From DATMQA01 sp035566895 (GTDB taxonomy: Bacteria; Verrucomicrobiota; Verrucomicrobiia; Limisphaerales; UBA8199), in assembly GCA_035566895.1 (NCBI GenBank), contig DATMQA010000051.1, positions 1 through 64,000 of the forward strand: DNA of 64,000 bases, in the 5' to 3' direction. Positions 36,196 to 43,099 of this stretch are shown piece by piece; position 1 is the first letter of the stretch; each line of letters starts with the position of its first letter. The notes beneath the pieces were generated by a model that was not told the DNA's origin, did no database searches, and saw only the letters and a program-made list of their open reading frames with translations. The translations under genes and the position numbers were made by a program.

Positions 36196-37287
36196 TCAAT
36201 TGACTAAGCGGTACCAATTATCCCGCTGGTGCGGTTCGTAGCCGAGGTCGGAAATGAGGCGGCACATATCCTCCACGCTCATCCGAAAAGTCGTGCCCGC
36301 CTGGGAAACAACATTTTCTTCGATCATGATGCTGCCGAGGTCGTTCGCGCCGAATTTCAGAGCCACCTGTCCGATCTCCTGGCCCTGCGTCACCCAGGAA
36401 CTTTGCACGCTCGGAATATTATCGAGGTAGATGCGCGACAGCGCCTGTGTGCGCAAATACTCATGTGCCCCGACGGTGGGCGCCTTCAGTTTGGTGTGCT
36501 CGGCCTGGAAGGTCCAGCAGATGAAGGCCGTGAAGCCTTTGCTTTTATCCTGCTGGGCACGTACGCGCTCCAGGTGCTCGACCCGGTCCTCAATGCTCTC
36601 GACATGACCGAACATCATCGTGGCCGAGGAATTCAATCCAAGCCGGTGGGCGACATCCATCACCTCGAGCCAATCATCGCTCATTGCTTTGAGTGGTGAA
36701 ATGCGCTGCCGCACACGGTCCACCAGGATTTCACCGCCTCCGCCCGGAATCGAGCCCAGGCCCGCCGTTTTGAAGTCGGAGATAATCCTTTCCAGGGGTT
36801 CATTGAAAACCTCGCGGAAATGAATGAATTCACTGGGGCTGAAGCCGTGAATGTTCACCTGGGGAAACCTGGTTTTGATGTGCCCGAGCAGGTCGAGGTA
36901 CCATTGTTTGGTAAGCTTAGGGTGATGCCCCCCCTGCATCAGAATCTGCGTGCCCCCGAGTGCCACCGTTTCTTCGATTTTGTGATCGATCTCGTCTAAA
37001 CTGATGACATACGCATCCGTCTCCTTTTCGGTGCGATAAAACGCGCAGAACTTGCAATAGACGTTGCAGACGTTGGTGTAGTTGATATTCCGATCGACGA
37101 TATAGGTGACAATTTCGTTTCCCCGCCCGTCGTAGGTTTCAGCCCGCGCAAGTTGCCGACGGCGGTCCGCCAGAGCGCCGAGTTCTTCCAGCGGCATTCG
37201 GTAAAGCTGCACGGCCTCGGCCTGGTCAATCCGCCGGCCTTCCCACACTTTCTGCAGAAACTCGTCCGCGGACGTATCGTAGCTCAC
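36196..37287 (-). CDS. mqnC: Cyclic dehypoxanthine futalosine synthase MqnC (radical SAM)
   Basis: A 363-residue radical SAM enzyme of the futalosine menaquinone pathway, cyclising dehypoxanthine futalosine. Cys74, Cys78 and Cys81 form the cluster motif CNVYCKFCAF. Other landmarks are TQILMQGGHHPKLTKQWY, HGFSPSEFIHF, GLGSIPGGGGEILVDRVR and SSATMMFGHVE, all of the MqnC/MqnE group. MqnC is favoured over MqnE by GGGGEILVDRVRQRISP and the overall length. No other mqn gene is in the window, so the pathway genes are dispersed, as in many bacteria. It implies menaquinone as the respiratory quinone. Confidence 0.95.
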   Translation of the reverse strand: MSYDTSADEFLQKVWEGRRIDQAEAVQLYRMPLEELGALADRRRQLARAETYDGRGNEIVTYIVDRNINYTNVCNVYCKFCAFYRTEKETDAYVISLDEIDHKIEETVALGGTQILMQGGHHPKLTKQWYLDLLGHIKTRFPQVNIHGFSPSEFIHFREVFNEPLERIISDFKTAGLGSIPGGGGEILVDRVRQRISPLKAMSDDWLEVMDVAHRLGLNSSATMMFGHVESIEDRVEHLERVRAQQDKSKGFTAFICWTFQAEHTKLKAPTVGAHEYLRTQALSRIYLDNIPSVQSSWVTQGQEIGQVALKFGANDLGSIMIEENVVSQAGTTFRMSVEDMCRLISDLGYEPHQRDNWYRLVN

Positions 37288-37326
37288 CCTCGGAACGTAG
37301 CGGAGGTGGGGATTAAAGACAAGAGA

Positions 37327-37351
37327 GGGCGCAGACTGTGCGGCTGCGCCC
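37327..37351. terminator. Hairpin GGGCGCAG / CTGCGCCC
   Basis: Perfect 8-base stems at 37327-37334 and 37344-37351 with a 9-base loop lie in the 250-base gap between the membrane operon (ending 37538, minus) and mqnC (starting 37287, minus). It could end the upstream transcript, but no T-tract follows and it is about 190 bases after the stop, so a REP-like palindrome is equally likely. The rest of 37288-37537 holds nothing recognisable. Confidence 0.3.
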
Positions 37352-37537
37352 CCAACGCAAACGGGCCGCCATCGGCAAGCCCATCCGGCGTCAGGTTAAC
37401 TCTCGCAACGGTGTCGCACGGGGGCAATTCCACTGACTACGGACGCGCGTCGGATGGACAACGGACGAAAGCCAACGCGCTGAACGCCAGGCTGGCGCCT
37501 CCCAGCGGCATATCTCTGCCCTTCGTTGTAAACGATG

Positions 37538-38113
37538 TCAATCGCCAGTCCGCCAGTCAGCTTCCGTTGAGCCCGGCTCCAACTCGGCGGCCCAGCGCCT
37601 GCAGAACCATAGCGGCACGAAGCCGAACACGCCGAAGGAACAATCAATCAGCCGCCACCAAATCGGGATTCCTCGAATCGCGCCGAAGAAAAACGCGTAA
37701 GGGAGGACAAGCACGCAGGCAATCATACCGAAGGTGAAAAGCCATGAATTACGCACCGGGTCCCGCAACGCGCCAACAAACACTATCGCGATGACAAAAT
37801 GCCCGAACGCCAGCCAATCCGTGCCATAAAAAAGAAATGGGTGCGCGGTTTCACTATCAAGCAGAGCCAGTTGCACTTTGGTCAGCCAGAGCGCCCAAGT
37901 AGGCCCTCGCCCCGACAAGGACATTAAACGATTTGCCCCGGTAATTCCCGCCAGCCAATCCAGTTCAGTTGGCAACGGAATAGCCGTTACGCCGCTTAAC
38001 ACCAGTCCAGCGATGAAAACCCAGGTCAGCGCGTTAATGCGACGGCAGAGGACGGCTCGCCGCTCAATCGATTTGCCTGAGGCGGTGCGCTGTGGGGGAA
38101 GAATCGTTTCCAT
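37538..38113 (-). CDS. Membrane protein of unknown function, last gene of the ispH/ferritin-like operon
   Basis: A protein of up to 191 residues with about four hydrophobic segments (LTWVFIAGLVLSGVTAIPL, LAFGHFVIAIVFVGAL, LFTFGMIACVLVLPYAFFFG, and FGVFGFVPLWF). The C-terminal segment RGIPIWWRLIDCSFGVFGF looks conserved. I recognise no named family. The ATG at 38113 overlaps the upstream small ORF by 88 bases, so a later non-ATG start may be used. It is the last gene of the minus-strand run from ispH, and its role is unknown. Confidence 0.75.
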   Translation of the reverse strand: METILPPQRTASGKSIERRAVLCRRINALTWVFIAGLVLSGVTAIPLPTELDWLAGITGANRLMSLSGRGPTWALWLTKVQLALLDSETAHPFLFYGTDWLAFGHFVIAIVFVGALRDPVRNSWLFTFGMIACVLVLPYAFFFGAIRGIPIWWRLIDCSFGVFGFVPLWFCRRWAAELEPGSTEADWRTGD

Positions 38114-38196
38114 AAAACCAGCAATGCCGCGCCCAGGATCAGAACCGGCGCCACGAGGATGAAACCTAGATAAGCAAAAGTGTAAGCTGGGCCCAT
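38026..38196 (-). CDS. Small single-span membrane protein (56 aa)
   Basis: From ATG 38196, 56 residues: one strong transmembrane helix (YLGFILVAPVLILGAALLVLW) followed by KRFF and a short polar tail. It starts 8 bases after the DUF1361 stop, consistent with operon membership, and overlaps the next gene's longest frame by 88 bases. The frame upstream of this ATG (to 38403) is only a shadow of the DUF1361 gene. Function is unknown; it resembles small membrane subunits or anchors. Confidence 0.55.
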   Translation of the reverse strand: MGPAYTFAYLGFILVAPVLILGAALLVLWKRFFPHSAPPQANRLSGEPSSAVALTR

Positions 38197-38204
38197 CAAC
38201 CCTT

Positions 38205-38915
38205 TTACCTCTCTGCCTCCTGGGTCACGGTCACCGGCATCGCGTGCTGCAGGTGCGTCAGGGCATAGAGCATCAGATAGGCGATGAAGAGGAAGGTGCC
38301 GAACAAGGCTGGAAAGGCGAGCGACGTTGGATTCGTGAGCGGCATGGTTGCCCAATCGCTGATGCCACGGTAAAGGGCGATCGGTTTCACAACGACATCC
38401 CAACTGTTAAACCGTAGAAACCGGCCAAGGTAGATGCCAAACCCGCTCAACCCAGCGACGGCACCGATGAATAGCCAACTGGTCAGGCGGCCGAACCTGC
38501 GCGTGACGACCGCCTGCATTAAAAACAAAGAGACAAAGCCGAGCACGAGGCCAGTCAGGGCACACAAAAGGATCAGGATCAGGTCGACCCAAAAATGCCC
38601 GTAAAAACGCGACCAGAGATGGATCAAATCAGTGAAGATGTACGGCGCGTTGGGGAAGAAAACCAGCCAGGCACCGGCTAAACCAAGGAAGCGCCATTTC
38701 CGCTCTTTTCCTGCCTGGTATTCATCGTATGCAAGCAGGGAAAAGATTAGCGGCAGCCACGCCAGGAACAAATTCCATACGAGAAAAACGTAACGAATAT
38801 CTCGTGTCCAGGCGATCCGCCCGATAACCAGCGCCACGCTGACGCCCGAAGCCATGAGCAGGGCGAGCACGGGAATCGCCGTTTCCCGTTTGAATGCCAA
38901 TCTCAATAATCTCAT
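38205..38915 (-). CDS. DUF1361 domain membrane protein
   Basis: A 236-residue protein with about seven hydrophobic helices. The DUF1361 hallmark FPNAPYIFTDLIHL is at about residue 88-101. Other segments are VFLVWNLFLAWLPLIFSLLA, GFGIYLGRFLRFNSWDV and FALFGTFLF-like LFGTFLFIAYLMLYAL. The family is widespread in bacteria and its function is unknown. The ATG overlaps the TGA of the upstream ferritin-like fusion gene (ATGA, 38912-38915), so the two are translationally coupled. Confidence 0.92.
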   Translation of the reverse strand: MRLLRLAFKRETAIPVLALLMASGVSVALVIGRIAWTRDIRYVFLVWNLFLAWLPLIFSLLAYDEYQAGKERKWRFLGLAGAWLVFFPNAPYIFTDLIHLWSRFYGHFWVDLILILLCALTGLVLGFVSLFLMQAVVTRRFGRLTSWLFIGAVAGLSGFGIYLGRFLRFNSWDVVVKPIALYRGISDWATMPLTNPTSLAFPALFGTFLFIAYLMLYALTHLQHAMPVTVTQEAER

Positions 38916-40531
38916 AAAAGCCTTTCGTGGACCGTTCCTGTTTGACCAGCAATCCTCGGGTCCTGCTCAAACCTAAAACTAGAGGCAGATGCCGATTGTT
39001 CCGGAAGCAGACCGGGAACCTCGCTCCGGACAGCGAGCGCTCTCAGAAAGCGCCGCAGCTCCCGCCTTACTTCACTGTAGAATTCCCGGGTTGTCGCTCC
39101 AAGGCTCACGAGACAAGGCCCGTGATTGAGCCAAAGCATTGTCGCCGCGGCACAGCCGCAAATATGGAATTGGAGCGCCCAAAGCCTGCCGCCCAACCCC
39201 CACGGTTTTCGACCTGCCGCCGCCAGCCGGTCGTTGTGGAAGGCGACATGACCGCCCTCGTCCCGCAAGATCAGGCCGCACATAGCTTCGAGCGCCGGAA
39301 TCGCCCCATGGTGCTGAAGCAGCCGGTAATAAGCGGTGCTGGTGATTTCGGTTAACAACAGCACCTGCAGCTCAAATCGCACCCCCAGGATGCGGCGGCA
39401 CTGGCAAAAAGCGGTAAAGCTCCAATGCGAGGCAATTCGTTTGCCGCCCAATTGATCTACTGCGCACCCCAGCAGGCGGGAGTGCTCTTTTTCCTCGGCG
39501 AACCACAAATCGACCAAAGCCCGCATCTCGGCTGTTGAACTGCGGAAGCGTTCTGCGTCCCGTGCGATCAAAGAAGCCGGGCCGCCGCCATCCCCAAGTT
39601 GGAATTGTTCCAGCGAACGCAACAGCAACCGGCCGGCCTTCCCGGCAGGAACCCTGGCCGAACTCCAATCGGGTTCGGGACGGTGTTGCCGATTGCGCGA
39701 GAAATGAATTAGCCATTTGGCGCAGTCCAGAGGACGATGATGCGGGCGGTTTTGGCTGCTTACCAGCCACAGCACTCGTATTACCGGCGCCCCCATCAGA
39801 AGCACCGCCAGGCAAAATAGCGGCCAGTTAAAAGCCGACGGGAGCACGTTGCGCATCGCTTCGACTCCACCGTCAACGACTCGAATCGAATCGCTCATGA
39901 AAAGGTACAGCGCCAACGCCACACCGATGAAATTTGCCAGCCAGGCCTTCCACTCTCCTCCATCTGCGGGCACGGGGCTTTGCCAGCCGCCGACGAGAGT
40001 TCCCCAAAGGATCATCAGCAAGGCGATGGACATCGGCGCCAGCACAGGGCCCCACCAGGGCAGCGGGAGAAGAAACAGAATATCCCAATCCAACAATGAA
40101 TGCGGCCAGCCGCAGATGCGGTTGAGAAAAACGTAGTAGAAAATGTCCCAAACGCCGAAGGCCACGGCGGCGTAGCCGAGCCGGCTGCGGCACGTCCGCC
40201 CGGCTAGAATGCCCACCGTCAGCAACATGATCAGCGTGGCCGCTTCGCGCACCATTTCGACGCGGCCCAACCCACCGATGATCGGAAGCGGGTTCGGCTG
40301 ATAAGGCTCGATGCGGTCCACCATCGTGCGCAGGTCGTACACCACCGCCGATTCCACCCAGGCCATGGCGATGGCAAAGAGCACGACCACCAGCCATCGC
40401 CCGCCCACTTGAGGGGAAAGGCAGAGCGGTGGTGTTCCCACCGCTCTGCGTTGCGTTGATGGTGCTGAGTCGCCGGCTTGCCGGGGACAGCTGCGCCCCA
40501 CCTCCATTGGCGTTATCTCTGACAAATGCAT
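38912..40531 (-). CDS. Membrane domain-ferritin-like diiron domain fusion protein
   Basis: From ATG 40531 (GAGGT ribosome site 5 bases before) the product has 539 residues. Residues about 45-260 hold six or so hydrophobic helices (WLVVVLFAIAMAWVESAVVY, TLIMLLTVGIL, FLLPLPWWGPVLAPM, FIGVALALYLFM). Residues about 300-500 resemble a ferritin-like four-helix bundle with iron-ligand style motifs: WFAEEKEHSRLL, LLLTEITSTAYYRLL and LILRDEGGHVAFHNDRL. That is E...ExxH...E...DExxH spacing of diiron carboxylate proteins. It is coupled to DUF1361 (ATGA) and lies 2 bases after a small membrane gene. Residues about 14-40 are encoded by a palindrome-rich insert. A role in iron handling or lipid oxidation at the membrane is possible, but it is inference. 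Confidence 0.85.
   Translation of the reverse strand: MHLSEITPMEVGRSCPRQAGDSAPSTQRRAVGTPPLCLSPQVGGRWLVVVLFAIAMAWVESAVVYDLRTMVDRIEPYQPNPLPIIGGLGRVEMVREAATLIMLLTVGILAGRTCRSRLGYAAVAFGVWDIFYYVFLNRICGWPHSLLDWDILFLLPLPWWGPVLAPMSIALLMILWGTLVGGWQSPVPADGGEWKAWLANFIGVALALYLFMSDSIRVVDGGVEAMRNVLPSAFNWPLFCLAVLLMGAPVIRVLWLVSSQNRPHHRPLDCAKWLIHFSRNRQHRPEPDWSSARVPAGKAGRLLLRSLEQFQLGDGGGPASLIARDAERFRSSTAEMRALVDLWFAEEKEHSRLLGCAVDQLGGKRIASHWSFTAFCQCRRILGVRFELQVLLLTEITSTAYYRLLQHHGAIPALEAMCGLILRDEGGHVAFHNDRLAAAGRKPWGLGGRLWALQFHICGCAAATMLWLNHGPCLVSLGATTREFYSEVRRELRRFLRALAVRSEVPGLLPEQSASASSFRFEQDPRIAGQTGTVHERLL
40421..40449. repeat. In-frame hairpin GCAGAGCGGTGG-TGTTC-CCACCGCTCTGC
   Basis: Perfect 12-base stems (40421-40432, 40438-40449) with a 5-base loop sit inside the 5' part of the ferritin-like fusion gene. 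A second small palindrome, CCGGC-TT-GCCGG, lies at 40473-40484. Together they encode the low-complexity residues RQAGDSAPSTQRRAVGTPPL, unlike the flanking protein. This looks like a REP-type element captured in the reading frame. Confidence 0.7.
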
Positions 40532-40533
40532 GG

Positions 40534-40764
40534 TTACCTCGTTCGTTCGCTGGTGGCATTCGACGCGAGCCAGTTCAGCAGTAAAAAGCAGCAAGCGAAA
40601 TGAGGGAACACACCGTAGAGGGTGTCGCTCGCCGAATGTGAATGCCGGTCAACGGCGGCAAAGACTTGAACACAGAAGGCGAGCGTCAGGCCCACCACCA
40701 CTGCGCCTTGCCAGGAGACTGGCAGATAAACCCATCCCCAACGTTTGAACCAACGACTGTTCAT
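40534..40764 (-). CDS. Small membrane protein (76 aa) upstream of the ferritin-like fusion
   Basis: A 76-residue protein with two hydrophobic segments (GAVVVGLTLAFCVQVFAAV and GVFPHFACCFLLLNWLA) separated by DRHSHSASDTLYG. Its TAA is 2 bases before the ATG of the ferritin-like fusion, and its last codons hold that gene's ribosome site, so the two are almost certainly co-translated. It begins 22 bases after the ispH stop. No family is recognised. The His/Ser/Asp-rich loop could bind metal, which is speculation. Confidence 0.7.
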   Translation of the reverse strand: MNSRWFKRWGWVYLPVSWQGAVVVGLTLAFCVQVFAAVDRHSHSASDTLYGVFPHFACCFLLLNWLASNATSERTR

Positions 40765-40786
40765 AGTTTTCCTTTGGTTAACGCCC

Positions 40787-41695
40787 TCAAGCCGCTTTCA
40801 AATGGTCCACCGGCCGCACACCGGCGCCGGTGGGTTCGGTTTTGGAGGGAGGCGCCACACTCGCTCCGTGGCGCTCAAGCCATTGCTCGATCTGCGCAAT
40901 CACCGAATCGGGCGTCGAAGTTCCCGCTGTGAGCCCGACCGTGCCGGCGCCGGCAAACCACTCCGGCTGCAGATCGGCCGCCGTCTGCACGTGAAACACG
41001 CGCGAGCAGTAGCGGCTGCAAGTTCTGACCAGTTCGTGCGTGTTATTGCTGTGCGCGCCGCCAATTACGACGACCACGTCCGATTGCTGCGCCAGCTCGA
41101 CGGCCGCGTGCTGGCGCTGCTTGGTCGGCCGGCAAATGGTGTCGATAAACCGCACTTCTGACTCCGGAAACCGCCAGCGAATCAAGCCCACCAGGTAGCG
41201 CACCCGCTCAACCGGTTGGGTCGTCTGGGCCGCCAGGCCAAAGCGCGGCCGTTCCGCCAATTCGAACACGTCGGCTTCCGTCAGCACGACATCATACGAC
41301 CGTAAATCCTCTGTGATGCCCCGCACTTCCACATGGTCGCGCTTGCCGACGATGACCGGATGAAAACCTTCCCGCACCAGCTTTGCCACCGCCCGATGCG
41401 CTACGTGGACCAGCGGGCAGGTGGCTTCCACTACACGCAGAGCGCGCTGGCGCACGAGCTCCATGGTCTTCTCGGAAGCCCCGTGCGCAGTGATCATAAC
41501 CGTCCGGGTATCGACGCCGACAGATTGCTGGGCAATTTTGATTCCACGGGTCCGGAGTTCAGCCAGTACCGTCTCATTGTGCACCAGGTCCCCCAGGATC
41601 GTAAGCGGCTGATTTTTAGATTGATTCAGCGCCAGTTCAATGGCGTCCCGCACGCCAAAACACATGCCCAGATGTTCTGCCCGAAGAATTTTCAT
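40787..41695 (-). CDS. ispH: 4-hydroxy-3-methylbut-2-enyl diphosphate reductase
   Basis: A 302-residue iron-sulfur enzyme making IPP and DMAPP in the last step of the MEP isoprenoid pathway. The three cluster cysteines are visible: Cys12 in LGMCFGVRDAIEL, one in VVEATCPLVHVAH (about 95), and one in FIDTICRPTKQRQ (about 188). Substrate motifs TAHGASEKT and GGAHSNNTHEL (SxN type) are also present. It is first in a minus-strand run with the membrane/ferritin-like genes, and a perfect 19-base palindrome lies 62 bases upstream of its ATG. Confidence 0.96.
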   Translation of the reverse strand: MKILRAEHLGMCFGVRDAIELALNQSKNQPLTILGDLVHNETVLAELRTRGIKIAQQSVGVDTRTVMITAHGASEKTMELVRQRALRVVEATCPLVHVAHRAVAKLVREGFHPVIVGKRDHVEVRGITEDLRSYDVVLTEADVFELAERPRFGLAAQTTQPVERVRYLVGLIRWRFPESEVRFIDTICRPTKQRQHAAVELAQQSDVVVVIGGAHSNNTHELVRTCSRYCSRVFHVQTAADLQPEWFAGAGTVGLTAGTSTPDSVIAQIEQWLERHGASVAPPSKTEPTGAGVRPVDHLKAA

Positions 41696-41756
41696 AGCGC
41701 GTTATCTCTCGTGAAAGTCAGCGGTTTCTTTGCCGTTCATCGGCCAGAATCATATT

Positions 41757-41775
41757 TACTTTGCGACACAAAGTA
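41757..41775. promoter_or_regulatory. Palindromic operator candidate TACTTTG-CGACA-CAAAGTA
   Basis: Perfect 7-base inverted arms separated by 5 bases, 62 bases upstream of the ispH ATG and in an AT-rich stretch (CATATT before, TATATG after). Fifteen of the 16 core bases recur at 42752-42767 before the membrane protein that is co-transcribed with an HTH_34 regulator. The shared box suggests a binding site for that regulator. Confidence 0.6.
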
Positions 41776-41813
41776 TATGACGATGGACGTTCTGTTTCGT
41801 TCAAAAACATTTC

Positions 41814-42122
41814 TCATTTAGGTTTGTTTTGCCGGATGATGGCTTCCAACAAATTGATGTAATTGCTGAAGGCCTTCTTGCCGGCGGAGGTCAGAGAACA
41901 GGTCGTGTGCGGCCGATTGTTCTGAAAAGATTTGGTCACCGAGATATAGCCCGCTTCCTGGAGCGTGCGGATATGAGTCGTCAGGTTGCCATCGGTCATG
42001 CTGAGGGCATCGCGCATCTCGGTAAAGGAAAGCTCGGGCGAGGCGGCCAGCATGGACATAAGAGCCAGCCGCCCTTTCTCGTGGATGACGCGATCGAGCT
42101 GGAGAAATGGTTCCGGGTTCAC
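41814..42122 (-). CDS. HTH_34-type winged-helix transcriptional regulator
   Basis: A 102-residue winged helix-turn-helix protein of the HTH_34/ArsR-MarR-like group: RLALMSMLAASPELSFTEMR, the recognition region LSMTDGNLTTHIRTLQEAGY, and the wing YISVTKSFQNNRPHTTCSLT. Such small regulators usually control a membrane protein encoded next to them. Its ATG overlaps the stop of the 208-residue membrane protein gene (ATGA, 42119-42122), so both are made together. No sensor domain is visible; the ligand may be sensed through the membrane partner or by a small molecule. Confidence 0.92.
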   Translation of the reverse strand: MNPEPFLQLDRVIHEKGRLALMSMLAASPELSFTEMRDALSMTDGNLTTHIRTLQEAGYISVTKSFQNNRPHTTCSLTSAGKKAFSNYINLLEAIIRQNKPK

Positions 42123-42745
42123 GGTTCATTCCTGCGCTGCTCGGTGAAGTAGAGATAAATCCCATAGGCCAGATGGAGCCCGCCAAAAACGCCGCCCATG
42201 ACGCGATGGCCGTCCGCCAGCGACAACGGTCCGTTCGCACAGCAGCGCGTCGCCATTAGGGCGCAACCACACAGGATGAACAGCCAGCCCAATAGCTTGA
42301 TCCCGCGGTGCATGAAGAAACCGGCCGCGGTCAGCGCGCAGCCGTAAAGCACCATCCAAAACGCCGGCAATCCCCACGGGGCGAGAAAATCCCAGCCGGG
42401 GCAAGCCAGCGCCAGCAGCCCGGCCACTGACCCAACGAAGAGCGGTGCCAGAAGGGCTTGGGCAACCCGACGGGTCGGCGGTGACCAGAAGGGCTCGGAT
42501 TCCTTAAGGGCCTGCCGGCGCACCAGCAGGAACGAGCCGGCCAGTGCCAACAGCCCTACGCCAGCCCAATAGCCCAGGAAAGCTTGAGCCGAGTTGAGGT
42601 TCAGGACCCAGCCGAGGACGCCTCCCGCGACACCCAGCACGCCCACAAAAATCATGATCGGCGCCAGCGCGCGCCGGTAAAGAGCAGAGCGCTCCATCAG
42701 CGTGCGGATGACCTGCAGATGCTCAGCAGCCCAATTCGATTCCAT
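42119..42745 (-). CDS. Multi-span membrane protein paired with HTH_34 regulator
   Basis: From ATG 42745 a 208-residue protein with six hydrophobic helices (APIMIFVGVLGVAGGVLGWV, AGVGLLALAGSFLLV, LLAPLFVGSVAGLLALA, FWMVLYGCALTAAGFFM, LLGWLFILCGCALMA, MGGVFGGLHLAYGIYLYF). A polar N-terminal segment HLQVIRTLMERSALYRR precedes them, a pattern seen in membrane partners of HTH_34 regulators. The longer frame to 42808 would run through the palindromic box and a TTGACA element, so it is not preferred. Its stop overlaps the regulator start. The function is unknown, probably sensory or protective. Confidence 0.85.
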   Translation of the reverse strand: MESNWAAEHLQVIRTLMERSALYRRALAPIMIFVGVLGVAGGVLGWVLNLNSAQAFLGYWAGVGLLALAGSFLLVRRQALKESEPFWSPPTRRVAQALLAPLFVGSVAGLLALACPGWDFLAPWGLPAFWMVLYGCALTAAGFFMHRGIKLLGWLFILCGCALMATRCCANGPLSLADGHRVMGGVFGGLHLAYGIYLYFTEQRRNEP

Positions 42746-42751
42746 GCCGAC

Positions 42752-42780
42752 ACTTTGCGATACAAAGCCATTGGTGTCAA
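42752..42780 (-). promoter_or_regulatory. Second ACTTTGCGATACAAAG box with upstream TTGACA
   Basis: The box ACTTTGCGATACAAAG (42752-42767) is 7 bases upstream of the membrane-protein ATG. On the minus strand a consensus-like TTGACA (42780 down to 42775) lies just upstream of the box, so a protein bound to the box would cover the -10/start region. Only one base differs from the box before ispH (CGATA versus CGACA). This is the layout of an autoregulated operon. Confidence 0.55.
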
Positions 42781-42820
42781 GCGCGGAATTGACCGGGAAA
42801 GCGGCCATCCCGTTTCCCTG

Positions 42821-42973
42821 TTGAAGTCCATAACTGCCTTAGCCGCGATCGCCTTCTTTGCCGTAACCGTCCGCGGCCTGGCAGCTTGCGATCTCCATCA
42901 TTCCGCTCCCGGAGAACCTGCAACGTCATCGAGGAGTTTTCGAACTCAAGCCGGATACTATCGTCTCGGTGGA
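42821..42973 (+). pseudogene. Possible signal-peptide fragment of a lost secreted protein
   Basis: From TTG 42821 the plus-strand frame encodes a convincing secretion signal (LKSITALAAIAFFAVTVRGL, then AACDLHHSAPGEPATSS) and about 50 residues in all. After that the reading no longer looks protein-like and runs into the convergent HAF gene. It may be the 5' remnant of a small secreted or lipoprotein gene. The rest of 42746-43099, about 350 bases, contains only this and the operator region. Confidence 0.25.
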
Positions 42974-43099
42974 TGTGATATCATTCGAAATCCGGCAATA
43001 TCTTGCTTAGCTTCTGCGTCGTTCGACGAGCAGAACCCCAGAAACGCGATGACCGCAGAGAACCCCGAATTCCTCGCGTCTATCGCGCTCCGTTCGCCC

